In this document: positions 35,036 through 46,276 of the stretch, in pieces | Numbering within the stretch: position 1 is the stretch's first letter | Layout of the letters: every line of letters begins with the position of its first letter | Assembly (NCBI GenBank): GCA_905214625.1 | Contig: CAJMMQ010000019.1 | Span: forward strand, 1-58,790 | DNA from: an uncultured bacterium | GTDB taxonomy: Bacteria > Bacteroidota > Bacteroidia > Bacteroidales > Bacteroidaceae | Length of the DNA: 58,790 nt | Direction of reading: 5' to 3' | Notes under the pieces: model-generated | The model's database searches: none | Told to the model about the DNA's origin: nothing | What the model saw: the letters and a program-made list of their open reading frames with translations, nothing else | Translations under genes and position numbers: made by a program

Positions 35036-36955
35036 TTATTCTATCTTATCAGCCATGTTATCCGTCTTTGTCTTGCTGTTTGTCTCGCCGTCAGCTGTTT
35101 CCGGAACAACAGTCTTCTGTTCATTCTTTACCGAACCGTCAACCTTTGCCCCGTCGCTTACAGATTCGGTTTTTGCCGTTTCCAACTGCTTGTTTCCGGC
35201 TTCCGTCTCTGAATTTTCATCTTTCTTCGCATCTCCATTTTCCTGAGGTGGCTGCAAATTTTCAGGAGGCAGGGTGCCGCTTTCTACAGAAACAACTGTG
35301 CCTGAACTGATATGCTGCAGCGGTGCAGAGCGCCTGGGGATATTCCTGAGTTCTGTTCCGCTCTTCTTTCCGCGCCATCTAAAAATGTCATCCTTATCAA
35401 CCGGCCTTACATAATCGAACCATGCGAACGACGGCAGTTTTGACTTTGCAGCCGGTGTCTGCGTAACCGGATACATCACATTCTGGCTTTTACACGTCCA
35501 GAGAGTTTCCAACTGGCGGTTTCGCATAAACATGCGCATCGTGTCGGTCTCAATATATGCCATGTTTGTCAGCGAACTGTCCTTGTCGCTTTCCAGATAA
35601 TACACGGCAAGAACATTTCCTACGGCTTCTGTCTTACGTATTTCGCCATTTTCAAAGAAGCCGAACATCTCGCGCGACGATATCTGGTTGAAGTGCAGGC
35701 TGTCGGCCAACTGTTCTATCGACAATGCCTGATTTATTACATGGGCCCTGTCGATAGTAGAGTCTTTCATGTAAACCTCAATAACTTCTCCAAGAAGCTG
35801 ACGGTTTGCATTCCATGTTATAGGGTCTTTATACATTGTGAGACACGAATCCTTCGTGTTGTAAATCAGCGAGTCGCACACGGCCTGAACGTCGGTCCTG
35901 AACGCCCTCACCTTATTGTAGCAGTGAGCGACACGATAAACAGAATCGGTGTTAATGTTGAAGGTATAAACCTTCATTGTATCAGAATGTACATAAAGCG
36001 TGTCCTTCTGCGAGAAATCCATCATCACGGCGCTGTCGGTTGCAAAGGCAAATCCCGTTTTCTCGTTATACCAGAAATAGTTGCTGTTAAGCTGGTTTTT
36101 GTTCAACGTATCTTTATAAATAACGTTATTAAATCCCTGACTGATACCTGTCTTCTCGTTATAGAACAAGCTGTCGCCCGTAAGTTCCTTGCCGTTGTTG
36201 GTAAGTCGTGAACGTCCGTAAAGGCGGGCTTTCTCATTGTTGGTGTCATAAAATCCCTGCGAAGTGTATATTATGCTTTTTCCGGAGGTTATCTTTGACG
36301 GACCAACGATATGAGCCATAGACGTGCGAGTGTCATAATGCAACGTATCGGTGGTAAGAACGAATTTAGGATTCTTCAGATTAACATTATAATTGAACAC
36401 GGCATCACGCGTCTCTGTGTCGTATTCGCCCCAGTCTGAAACCAGCACGTTTTTCTTGTCAACCATCTTTCCGCCTTCAAAAAAATAGCCAATACCGTAA
36501 AGGCGGTCATAATTAAGACTGTCGGTATATAGCGTTGTTCCTCTGTGTTTCAGCACTACATTGTGGCGGGCCTCGGCCATCTGGTCGTTACCGTCGTAAT
36601 AGGCATAATCGCTGAAAAGCGAAAGCGTGTCACCCTGATACATCTTGACATGTCCGAACGCCTTGAACGAATTAGACTCCTGATACAGATACGCACTGTC
36701 GCAGAACAGGCGCGCACCCTTGTGCCTGAAAGCCACACGCCCCTTCAGCACCTGTGCCGTGGGGTTATTGCCGAACATATCATAGTCGGCAACATCGGCG
36801 TGAACAAGATAAATGCGTTCGTTGGTGCTCTGGCGGCGTTTCTTTTTGTTTGCCTGCCGCGACTGCACCACGCTAAGCCCAAAAAGGCATAGGATAGCCA
36901 AGATGATTATCCTATGCCCGCTGAACAAGACTTTTATTCTATTGTTTGTTGTCAT
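35036..36955 (-). CDS. OstA-like (LptA/LptD N-terminal-like) envelope protein
   Basis: 639 residues with an N-terminal signal/membrane segment (IIILAILCLFGLSVV). A long OstA-fold region of repeated short beta-strands follows (VAFRHKGARLFCDSAYLYQESNSFKAFGHVKMYQGDTLSLFSD split over about 60-450: GTTLYTDSLNYDR, KFVLTTDTLHYDT, KELTGDSLFYNE). Such beta-jellyroll proteins carry lipopolysaccharide across the periplasm. The last 120 residues are low-complexity Pro/Lys/Glu/Thr. Its start overlaps the stop of the SurA-like gene (ATGA), linking LPS transport with outer-membrane protein folding. Confidence 0.88.
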   Translation of the reverse strand: MTTNNRIKVLFSGHRIIILAILCLFGLSVVQSRQANKKKRRQSTNERIYLVHADVADYDMFGNNPTAQVLKGRVAFRHKGARLFCDSAYLYQESNSFKAFGHVKMYQGDTLSLFSDYAYYDGNDQMAEARHNVVLKHRGTTLYTDSLNYDRLYGIGYFFEGGKMVDKKNVLVSDWGEYDTETRDAVFNYNVNLKNPKFVLTTDTLHYDTRTSMAHIVGPSKITSGKSIIYTSQGFYDTNNEKARLYGRSRLTNNGKELTGDSLFYNEKTGISQGFNNVIYKDTLNKNQLNSNYFWYNEKTGFAFATDSAVMMDFSQKDTLYVHSDTMKVYTFNINTDSVYRVAHCYNKVRAFRTDVQAVCDSLIYNTKDSCLTMYKDPITWNANRQLLGEVIEVYMKDSTIDRAHVINQALSIEQLADSLHFNQISSREMFGFFENGEIRKTEAVGNVLAVYYLESDKDSSLTNMAYIETDTMRMFMRNRQLETLWTCKSQNVMYPVTQTPAAKSKLPSFAWFDYVRPVDKDDIFRWRGKKSGTELRNIPRRSAPLQHISSGTVVSVESGTLPPENLQPPQENGDAKKDENSETEAGNKQLETAKTESVSDGAKVDGSVKNEQKTVVPETADGETNSKTKTDNMADKIE

Positions 36956-38403
36956 TTAACCCAACCCTGATATTCAAAGTTACAATTCTTATAACGATCG
37001 TTTATCCTTATATATGTTGTCTTTATCTTCTCCTTTATCCAGTCTTTGATAAAATCATCCTTACGTTTTTCCAAAACTATGTTCTTCATTGTCTGGAAGT
37101 CTTCTGTTATTGTAGCCCTGTGCATCTCAACGCGACTCTTCAGCTTGGCTATTACGCACACTTTCTTACCGTTTCTCTCATTAATCATTTCAAACGGAGC
37201 CGAAACCTGTCCAACTTTGAGCGTATCCACCACACGTGCTATCTCTGAAGGCAAGTTGCGCAACTGAAACTTACTTGTTCGTCCTGTTTCGGTTGTATTG
37301 GCCATAAGACCGTTGTTGTTGCGTGTGTCTTTGTCGTCAGACAAGAAAGAGGCAGCCTGCTCGAAAGTGAACTTTCCGGCACGTATATCATTGGCTATAG
37401 AGTCGAGCTGCATTGAAGCAGTAGTGATAGCTTCTTGCGAAACGTTAGGTTTAAGAAGGATGTGCCTTACCTTTATCTTGTCGCCGCGCTTGTCTATAAG
37501 CTGGATGATGTGATATCCGAAGTCTGTCTCTACTACTTTAGATATCTTCTTCGGGTCGGTAAGGTTAAAGGCTACACTGGCAAAAGCCGGATCGAGCATT
37601 CCACGGCCTACATAATCAGGAAACTCGCCGCCCATTCGAGCCGTACCGGGGTCTTCAGAATAAAGTTTTGCCAACGCAGTAAACGAAGTTTCGCCATTTG
37701 TTACCATCTCAGTATAATTGCGAAGTTCATTCTTTATTCGGTCTATCTCTTCCTGCTCAACTTTTGGGGTGCGCGTTATAATCTGCACCTCTACTTCTGT
37801 TGGCACCATCGGGATACTGTCTTCGGGCAATTCGCTGAAATATTTGCGTACATCGGCAGGCGATACAGTAATGTTTTCAACAAGCTTTTCACGCTCCCTT
37901 TCAATTAAAAGACGGTCTTTGAAATCATCATGCAACGACATACGCAACTCTGAAAGACTCATTCTCTTGTATTCTTCCAGACGTTCCTTGTTGCCGTCAA
38001 CCATCTGAAGCCATGCATTAATCTGATGCTCAACGCTTTGCGCCACCTCAGACTCGCTTACTTCAATACTGTCGATTGCAGCCTGATGCAAGAACAGCTT
38101 CTGCACGGCCAACTGTTCGGGAATGGCGCAGTCGGGGTCGCCTTGCCATTTTACACCATCCATTTCAGCCTGCATACGAGCCATCTCGACATCTGACAAT
38201 AGTATAGGCTCATCACCTACAACCCATATAACCTCGTCTACTACGCTTTCGGGATTGGCCTGTTCAACGGTGTCAATCTTTGCCACCGAATCGGTCTTTG
38301 CAACATCTTTATCGTCGCCATCCTGCATAGGGCGGGCGCTTACACTGGCAAAGAACACCAGCGAAACTACGGCCCACAAGGCTGTTTTGCTTTTAGCTCT
38401 CAT
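36952..38403 (-). CDS. SurA-like periplasmic peptidyl-prolyl isomerase
   Basis: 483 residues with a signal peptide (LWAVVSLVFFASVSA) and an N-terminal SurA_N-like helical chaperone region (VDEVIWVVGDEPILLSDVEMARMQAE). Two parvulin domains follow (VEVQIITRTP...DFGYHIIQLIDKRGDKI, about 200-310; VRHILLKP...APFEMI, about 315-420). It helps fold outer-membrane proteins. It overlaps its upstream PPIase neighbour (TAATG) and the downstream OstA-like gene (ATGA). The trigger-factor/Clp cluster lies 3.5 kb further upstream. Confidence 0.92.
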   Translation of the reverse strand: MRAKSKTALWAVVSLVFFASVSARPMQDGDDKDVAKTDSVAKIDTVEQANPESVVDEVIWVVGDEPILLSDVEMARMQAEMDGVKWQGDPDCAIPEQLAVQKLFLHQAAIDSIEVSESEVAQSVEHQINAWLQMVDGNKERLEEYKRMSLSELRMSLHDDFKDRLLIEREREKLVENITVSPADVRKYFSELPEDSIPMVPTEVEVQIITRTPKVEQEEIDRIKNELRNYTEMVTNGETSFTALAKLYSEDPGTARMGGEFPDYVGRGMLDPAFASVAFNLTDPKKISKVVETDFGYHIIQLIDKRGDKIKVRHILLKPNVSQEAITTASMQLDSIANDIRAGKFTFEQAASFLSDDKDTRNNNGLMANTTETGRTSKFQLRNLPSEIARVVDTLKVGQVSAPFEMINERNGKKVCVIAKLKSRVEMHRATITEDFQTMKNIVLEKRKDDFIKDWIKEKIKTTYIRINDRYKNCNFEYQGWVK

Positions 38404-39836
38404 TATTTAGAATGATTATTTACTGTTTTCAACACGTCACGATATATCTCCACGGGGTATTTCTTTCTGAGTTCGGCCACCCACTGTTTCTCAAGCTGGT
38501 CCTGATAGTCGGCCGTAACAAGTCCGCGGACATCCTCATAGCTTTCGGGCTTGCGCTTCAGCAACTTGCCATATACAGCGTCAATGGGGAAGTTTTTAAG
38601 CGAGTTGACAGTTGTATCCTTCTTGAATACCATCTTGTCTATAAAGGCATTGTCTCCCTCTTTGAATATTCCCTTCTCAACACGTATTCTAAGCACAGAG
38701 TCGTTGTTGAACGTAACGCGCAACTTTTCGGCCCACTCGTCAAACGGAACATCCTTTACACAATCCTTAACGGCCTCAACGTCGTCGCTCTGCTTAACGT
38801 GGTAAACCATACCCTTGTATCTTGGCTCGTCCCAATAATATTTCTTTTTGTTTTTCTTAAAATAAGCCTCAAGGCCGGCATCGTCTTTAGCCGCCTTATC
38901 CCACACCATGCGGTTGCTTATTTCATAAAGCAGCAGTCCGTCGTGATATTCATTAATAAGATTCTTCAAATCTGAATCTTTTTCCGACAGTTCTTTTGCC
39001 TTAGCTTCTAAAATAGACTCTTTGGTGAGTTTTCCGTCAGACTCCTTCACAAGGTCTTCAAGTTTTTTATCCACAATTCTCTCACGGGCTCCACGTGCCT
39101 CAACAAAGCGTATAATGTCGGCCTTCAGAGTGTCGAACGGCTCAAAAGCCTTGCGGCCCTTCATCAGTATGATGTGATAACCGACAGGCGAAAGAACCGG
39201 ACGGCTCATCTCGCCGGTTTTCAGGGCATAAGCAGCGTCTTCAAACTCCTTGAGGGTCTGTCCGGGCTGAATCCATGGCAGCTCGCCGCCGTTTTTGGCA
39301 GAACCAGGGTCTTGTGAATATTTCTTTGCCATCTCGGCAAAATCGGCTCCACCTTTTATTACATTATATATTGAGTCGGCACGCAAGCGAGCTTCCTCAA
39401 TCTTTGATGCAGGAGCTTTCTGCTCAACATAGATAAGTATATGCGCCGGCTTTATCAGTCCACGCTCGCCAATATGCTCTTTTGTTCTTTCATAAACCAG
39501 ACGTGCTTCAGCAACAATGTCCGAGTCGTTGACAAACACAGGACGCACCTGCTGGTCACGATACATGGCAAACTCTTTCTTGAAAGAGCTCAGCGTATCA
39601 AGTTGTGCATCGTATGCAGCTGCGACTTTAAGTTTGTAGTTTACGAACAAATCAACATATTCGTCAACAGTTTTCTTATCTATTACGTCTTCAGAGTTAT
39701 TTTTATTATAAGAATACTCAAACTCAGAACGTGTCACTGGCACCCCGTTGATTTTCATCACCACGGGGTCGTCGTGTTGAGCAAGAGCCATGCTCCCGCA
39801 AAGGAGCATGGCCACAAAAAGCTTTAAAGATTTCAT
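38403..39836 (-). CDS. PpiC/parvulin-domain periplasmic chaperone
   Basis: 477 residues with a signal peptide (FVAMLLCGSMALA). An N-terminal helical region carries NGVPVTRSEFEYSYNKNN. One parvulin domain is visible around residues 120-230 (IKPAHILIYVEQ, KYSQDPGSAKNGGELPW, LSPVGYHIILMKGRK). The rest is a long helical chaperone-like C-terminus. It is probably a second SurA-type chaperone working beside the adjacent gene product, with which it shares a one-base stop/start overlap. Confidence 0.9.
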   Translation of the reverse strand: MKSLKLFVAMLLCGSMALAQHDDPVVMKINGVPVTRSEFEYSYNKNNSEDVIDKKTVDEYVDLFVNYKLKVAAAYDAQLDTLSSFKKEFAMYRDQQVRPVFVNDSDIVAEARLVYERTKEHIGERGLIKPAHILIYVEQKAPASKIEEARLRADSIYNVIKGGADFAEMAKKYSQDPGSAKNGGELPWIQPGQTLKEFEDAAYALKTGEMSRPVLSPVGYHIILMKGRKAFEPFDTLKADIIRFVEARGARERIVDKKLEDLVKESDGKLTKESILEAKAKELSEKDSDLKNLINEYHDGLLLYEISNRMVWDKAAKDDAGLEAYFKKNKKKYYWDEPRYKGMVYHVKQSDDVEAVKDCVKDVPFDEWAEKLRVTFNNDSVLRIRVEKGIFKEGDNAFIDKMVFKKDTTVNSLKNFPIDAVYGKLLKRKPESYEDVRGLVTADYQDQLEKQWVAELRKKYPVEIYRDVLKTVNNHSK

Positions 39837-39904
39837 TTCTAATATATTCGGTATTTTAAATAATACTCTCTCAACGGCTCTCCAAGAGCCTTAAATCATG
39901 CTGG

Positions 39905-41886
<1,982 letters not shown>

Positions 41887-44064
41887 TCAGTTGCCCATGT
41901 CGGAGATAAACTTTATTCTAACCAGACGTATCTCGTCCTCGCTGTAGTCATCACCAAGCTCTTCCATGGCCGTCTCAAGGTCGTCAGTCTCACTCTCCTT
42001 AAAATACTCATAGATGTCGTCCACATGGTCGTCGTCCATCACCTCTTCAAGGAAATAGTCGATATTTATCTTCGTTCCGCTGTAGACAATAGCCTCAACC
42101 TCATCGAGCAGGTCTTCAAAATCAATGCCCTGAGCATCGGCAATGTCGTCGAGAGCTATCTGCCTGTCGATACTCTGAATAATCTTCACTTTCAGAACAG
42201 ACTTCTTTGCCACTGTACGCACGCGCAAGTCTTCAGGCCGTTCTATTTCGTTCTCCTCACAATGCTTCTTTATCAGCTCAACAAACTCTTTTCCGTAACG
42301 GCGGGCCTTGCCTGCCCCGACGCCCTGAATATTCTGAAGCTCTTCGAGCGTTATAGGATAAACGGTGGCCATCTGCTCAAGCGACACGTCCTGGAAGATT
42401 ACATACGGAGGCAGCTGATGCTTGCTGCTGACCTTCTTTCGCAAGTCTTTCAGCATGGAATACAGCATCGGATCGAGTGCTGCTCCTGCTCCGTCGCTTA
42501 CTTCCTCCTCGTCTTCTTCGTTGAAGTCGTTGTCCTTCACTATCATAAACGACTCAGGATTCTTCATAAACCTCTTGCCGGCCGCCGTGAGTTTAAGTAT
42601 GCCATAATTCTCCACGTCCTTTTTAAGATATCCGGCAATGAGTGCCTGACGTATTACAGGGTTCCACACCTTCTCGTCCATATCCTCACCCGAGCCGAAC
42701 TCCTCGAGTTTGTCATGCTTGTGAGCCACTATATCGTTGTTGTCCTTTCCCTCAACAAAGTCAATTACATAGTCGGTTCTGAAGTCTTCCTTTATTGCCG
42801 CGACGGCCTGCAATACCACAAGCAGGGCATCTTTGGCCTCTATCTTTGTCTTCGGGTGCAGACAGTTGTCGCAGTTGCCGCAGTTGTCCTTGTCGTAAGC
42901 CTCGCCGAAATAATGCAGAAGCATCTTTCTGCGGCATACCGACGACTCGGCGTATGCGGCAGTCTCCTGAAGCAGCTGCCGGCCTATGTCCTGCTCGGCC
43001 ACAGGCTTTCCCTCCATAAACTTCTCAAGTTTTCTGAGGTCTTTATATGAATAGAAAGCAATACACTTGCCCTCGCCGCCGTCGCGTCCGGCACGCCCCG
43101 TCTCCTGATAGTAGCCTTCAAGACTCTTGGGTATGTCGTAATGGATGACGAATCGCACATCGGGCTTGTCGATGCCCATGCCAAAAGCTATCGTGGCCAC
43201 GATTACGTCGAGGCGCTCCATCAGGAAGTCGTCCTGCGTTGCCGAGCGTGTTGACGAGTCGAGACCGGCATGATATGCCGCAGCCTTAATATCGTTGGCA
43301 CGCAGCACCGCCGCCAGCTCTTCAACCTTCTTGCGCGACAGGCAATATATAATGCCGCTCTTTCCGGGATTTTGCCTTATGAACTTAACAATCTGCTTGT
43401 CTATATCCTTCGTCTTGTGCCTCACCTCATAATAAAGGTTGGGACGGTTGAACGAGCTTTTAAACTCTGTTGCGTCGAGTATTCCGAGACTTTTCTTTAT
43501 ATCCGTTCTCACCTTGTCGGTGGCCGTAGCCGTGAGCGCTATCACCGGGGCATTGCCAATCTCGTTGATAATCGGGCGGATGCGGCGGTATTCGGGACGG
43601 AAGTCGTGTCCCCACTCAGATATACAGTGAGCCTCGTCTATGGCATAGAAAGAAATCTTAACCGTTTTAAGGAAATCAACATTATCCTCTTTGGTGAGCG
43701 ACTCCGGCGCTACATACAGCAGCTTGGTCTTACCCGCCATTATATCGCTCTTAACATGGTCTATAGCCGACTTGTTAAGAGACGAATTAAGATAATGAGC
43801 CACTCCGTCGCTCTCGCTCATGCCGTTGATTACGTCCACCTGGTTTTTCATCAAGGCTATTAGCGGCGATATAACTATGGCCGTGCCGTCCATGATAAGC
43901 GACGGCAACTGATAGCATAGCGACTTTCCGCCTCCGGTAGGCATAAGCACAAACGTATTCTTGCCATCGAGCAAGTTGCGTATAATGGCTTCCTGGTCAC
44001 CTTTAAACTTATCAAAACCGAAATATTGTTTCAGTTTTTCTGTAAGATTAACTTCCTGGTTCAT
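41887..44064 (-). CDS. recQ: ATP-dependent DNA helicase RecQ
   Basis: 725 residues. Walker A MPTGGGKS, DEAH box IDEAHCISEWGHDFRP, the helicase C-domain motif VI (QETGRAGRDG), the RQC zinc-binding cysteines (CRRKMLLHYFGEAYDKDNCGNCDNC) and an HRDC-like domain (LRKKVSSKHQLPPYVIFQD) are all present. A further acidic C-terminal tail of about 100 residues (VDDIYEYFKESETDDLETAME) follows. It unwinds DNA during recombination and fork repair. It is last of the tig-clpP-clpX-recQ cluster, 59 bp after clpX. Confidence 0.97.
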   Translation of the reverse strand: MNQEVNLTEKLKQYFGFDKFKGDQEAIIRNLLDGKNTFVLMPTGGGKSLCYQLPSLIMDGTAIVISPLIALMKNQVDVINGMSESDGVAHYLNSSLNKSAIDHVKSDIMAGKTKLLYVAPESLTKEDNVDFLKTVKISFYAIDEAHCISEWGHDFRPEYRRIRPIINEIGNAPVIALTATATDKVRTDIKKSLGILDATEFKSSFNRPNLYYEVRHKTKDIDKQIVKFIRQNPGKSGIIYCLSRKKVEELAAVLRANDIKAAAYHAGLDSSTRSATQDDFLMERLDVIVATIAFGMGIDKPDVRFVIHYDIPKSLEGYYQETGRAGRDGGEGKCIAFYSYKDLRKLEKFMEGKPVAEQDIGRQLLQETAAYAESSVCRRKMLLHYFGEAYDKDNCGNCDNCLHPKTKIEAKDALLVVLQAVAAIKEDFRTDYVIDFVEGKDNNDIVAHKHDKLEEFGSGEDMDEKVWNPVIRQALIAGYLKKDVENYGILKLTAAGKRFMKNPESFMIVKDNDFNEEDEEEVSDGAGAALDPMLYSMLKDLRKKVSSKHQLPPYVIFQDVSLEQMATVYPITLEELQNIQGVGAGKARRYGKEFVELIKKHCEENEIERPEDLRVRTVAKKSVLKVKIIQSIDRQIALDDIADAQGIDFEDLLDEVEAIVYSGTKINIDYFLEEVMDDDHVDDIYEYFKESETDDLETAMEELGDDYSEDEIRLVRIKFISDMGN

Positions 44065-44123
44065 ATAGTTAGTAAGCAGTGTTCCTCGGTTTTATGTTAC
44101 TTATCACTAAAAGCCATGCAGGC

Positions 44124-45356
44124 TCAGGCACTCTCCAGTTTTTCAAAATGTGCCTTCTCGAGCTGCTGGCGAGCATAGTCGAGAGTTACTTCAAATGTCT
44201 TGACGCGCTTTGAAGGTATTTCGAACATTGCATCCATCATGACACTCTCTACAATAGAGCGCAGTCCGCGCGCGCCGAGCTTGTATTCCAGAGCCTTGTC
44301 GACAATGAAGTCGAGCGAGTCGTCGGTGAACGACAGCTCTATGCCGTCCATCTCAAACAGTTTTACATACTGTTTGATGATAGAGTTCTTCGGCTCTACA
44401 AGTATAGACCTGAGCGCTCCGCGGTCTAACGGATTGAGATATGTCAGCACCGGCAGACGTCCGATAATCTCGGGTATCAGTCCAAACGATTTAAGGTCTT
44501 GCGGCAGAATGTATTTCATCAGGTCGTTCTTGTCGATGTTGCGCACATTCTGTACCGAGTTATAGCCCACCACATGTGTGTTGAGTCTCTGGGCTATCTT
44601 GCGCTCTATGCCGTCGAAGGCTCCGCCGCAGATAAACAATATGTTCTTAGTGTCAACATGTATATACTCCTGGTCGGGATGCTTGCGCCCGCCCTGTGGC
44701 GGAACGTTCACCATCGAGCCTTCGAGCAGTTTCAGCAGTCCCTGCTGCACGCCCTCTCCGCTCACATCACGGGTTATCGAGGGGTTATCGCTCTTGCGCG
44801 CAATCTTGTCTATCTCGTCGATAAACACTATGCCGCGCTGTGCGGCCTCAACGTCATAGTCGGCCACCTGGAGCAGCCGGCTCAATATGCTCTCAACATC
44901 CTCACCCACATATCCGGCCTCGGTGAACACCGTGGCATCTACGATGGTGAACGGAACGTCGAGCAGCTTGGCTATGGTGCGCGCCATGAGGGTTTTTCCC
45001 GTGCCGGTGCTTCCCACCATAATTATATTGCTTTTCTCTATCTCTACGCCGTTGTCGTCATCGGGCTGCTGAAGCCTCTTGTAATGATTGTACACCGATA
45101 CGGCCAGGCAGCGCTTGGCATCGTCCTGCCCGATGACATACTGGTCGAGATATTTCTTTATCTCGCGCGGCTTCGGCACCTTTTTAAGTTTAAACTTAGA
45201 ATTTTGCTTTTGCTTGTCTTCATCGAGTAGCCCGGTAGACTTAACTATCTCGTAAGCCTGCACGGCACAGCTCTCGCATATATATCCGTCAACACCCGTT
45301 ATGAGCAGCTTGACGTCTTTTTCGCTACGTCCGCAAAAGCTACAAACCTTATTCAT
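44124..45356 (-). CDS. clpX: ClpX unfoldase of the ClpXP protease
   Basis: 410 residues. The N-terminal zinc-binding domain has [11 protein letters not shown] and CESCAV (Cys6, 9, 28, 31). The AAA+ core has Walker A GSTGTGKT, Walker [11 protein letters not shown] and the pore loop GYVGED. The ClpP-contact loop (I/L-G-F) is normally near residue 270; here the region reads VVGYNSVQN, so the IGF tripeptide appears as VGY. It delivers tagged proteins to ClpP. It lies 70 bp after clpP in the same direction. Confidence 0.97.
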   Translation of the reverse strand: MNKVCSFCGRSEKDVKLLITGVDGYICESCAVQAYEIVKSTGLLDEDKQKQNSKFKLKKVPKPREIKKYLDQYVIGQDDAKRCLAVSVYNHYKRLQQPDDDNGVEIEKSNIIMVGSTGTGKTLMARTIAKLLDVPFTIVDATVFTEAGYVGEDVESILSRLLQVADYDVEAAQRGIVFIDEIDKIARKSDNPSITRDVSGEGVQQGLLKLLEGSMVNVPPQGGRKHPDQEYIHVDTKNILFICGGAFDGIERKIAQRLNTHVVGYNSVQNVRNIDKNDLMKYILPQDLKSFGLIPEIIGRLPVLTYLNPLDRGALRSILVEPKNSIIKQYVKLFEMDGIELSFTDDSLDFIVDKALEYKLGARGLRSIVESVMMDAMFEIPSKRVKTFEVTLDYARQQLEKAHFEKLESA

Positions 45357-45426
45357 CCGATTGTTGTATATTTTTTATATTTGTATTGATTAAGCTCCGT
45401 TTGCTTATAGTCTCACTGTCTCCGTA

Positions 45427-46146
45427 TTATTTTTCCTGGCCTTCTGTCTGGGCTTCTGCCTGTGCCGCAGGAGCAGCCTTAACGTTCTTTCTCGACAGCA
45501 CGGTGTCTATCATGCCATACACCTTGGCTTCCTCGGCCGTCATCCAGTAGTTGCGGTCGGAGTCTTTCCACACCTTTTCATAAGGAGTGTGCGAATGGTC
45601 TGATATTATAGTGTAGAGCTCTTTCTTGAATTTCATTATCTCCTTGGCCTCAATCTCTATGTCAGAAGCCTGTCCCTGCACTCCGCCGAGCGGCTGATGT
45701 ATCATCACGCGGCTGTGAGTAAGGGCCGAGCGCTTGCCTTCTGTTCCGGCAACGAGCAGCACGGCAGCCATCGACGCGGCCATGCCGGTGCATATCGTAG
45801 CCACGTCGCTCGATATAAACTGCATGGTGTCATATATGCCGAGTCCGGCAGTAACGCTTCCGCCGGGGCTGTTTATATATATAGATATGTCTTTGCCTGC
45901 GTCAGTAGAGTCGAGATACAGCAGCTGCGCCTGCAGTGTGTTGGCCGTATAGTCGTCAATCTGTGTACCCAGGAATATGATGCGGTCCATCATAAGACGT
46001 GAGAACACGTCCATCTGGGTAACGTTGAGCTGACGCTCCTCCAGAATGTAAGGGTTCAGATACTGAGCCTGAGCTTTCATAACGTCGTCGATGACCATCC
46101 CGCTCATGCCAAGATGTCCGGTAGCGTATTTTCTAAAATCGTTCAT
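45427..46146 (-). CDS. clpP: ClpP serine protease subunit
   Basis: 239 residues. The catalytic Ser125 (GMAASMAAVLL) and His150 (SRVMIHQPLGG) are intact, and an Asp in the KDSDRNYWM segment completes the triad. The N-terminus is about 30 residues longer than the E. coli mature protein, and the C-terminus has an Ala/Gln/Glu-rich tail of about 20 residues. It forms the ClpXP protease with the next gene product. A -7 box TATCTTTG lies 67 bp upstream, within the loop of the tig terminator. Confidence 0.97.
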   Translation of the reverse strand: MNDFRKYATGHLGMSGMVIDDVMKAQAQYLNPYILEERQLNVTQMDVFSRLMMDRIIFLGTQIDDYTANTLQAQLLYLDSTDAGKDISIYINSPGGSVTAGLGIYDTMQFISSDVATICTGMAASMAAVLLVAGTEGKRSALTHSRVMIHQPLGGVQGQASDIEIEAKEIMKFKKELYTIISDHSHTPYEKVWKDSDRNYWMTAEEAKVYGMIDTVLSRKNVKAAPAAQAEAQTEGQEK

Positions 46147-46179
46147 AATTATTATAGTTCATTTTTCTTAGAAAGAAAG

Positions 46180-46243
46180 GAGGTTACCGACCCTTTCTAT
46201 CTGTTCTTAGGAACAAAGATAATAAAAAAAGTCGATAACCTCC
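46180..46243 (-). terminator. tig terminator stem enclosing the clpP promoter
   Basis: GGAGGTTACCGAC (46180-46192) pairs with GTCGATAACCTCC (46231-46243) over 12 of 13 positions. On the minus strand T-rich sequence (TTTCTTTCT) follows. The 38-nt loop contains CAAAGATA (46214-46221), which reads TATCTTTG on minus, the likely -7 box for clpP. Confidence 0.65.
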
Positions 46244-46276
46244 TAACATGCGGAAGTTTTTTATAAAAAAATATTT

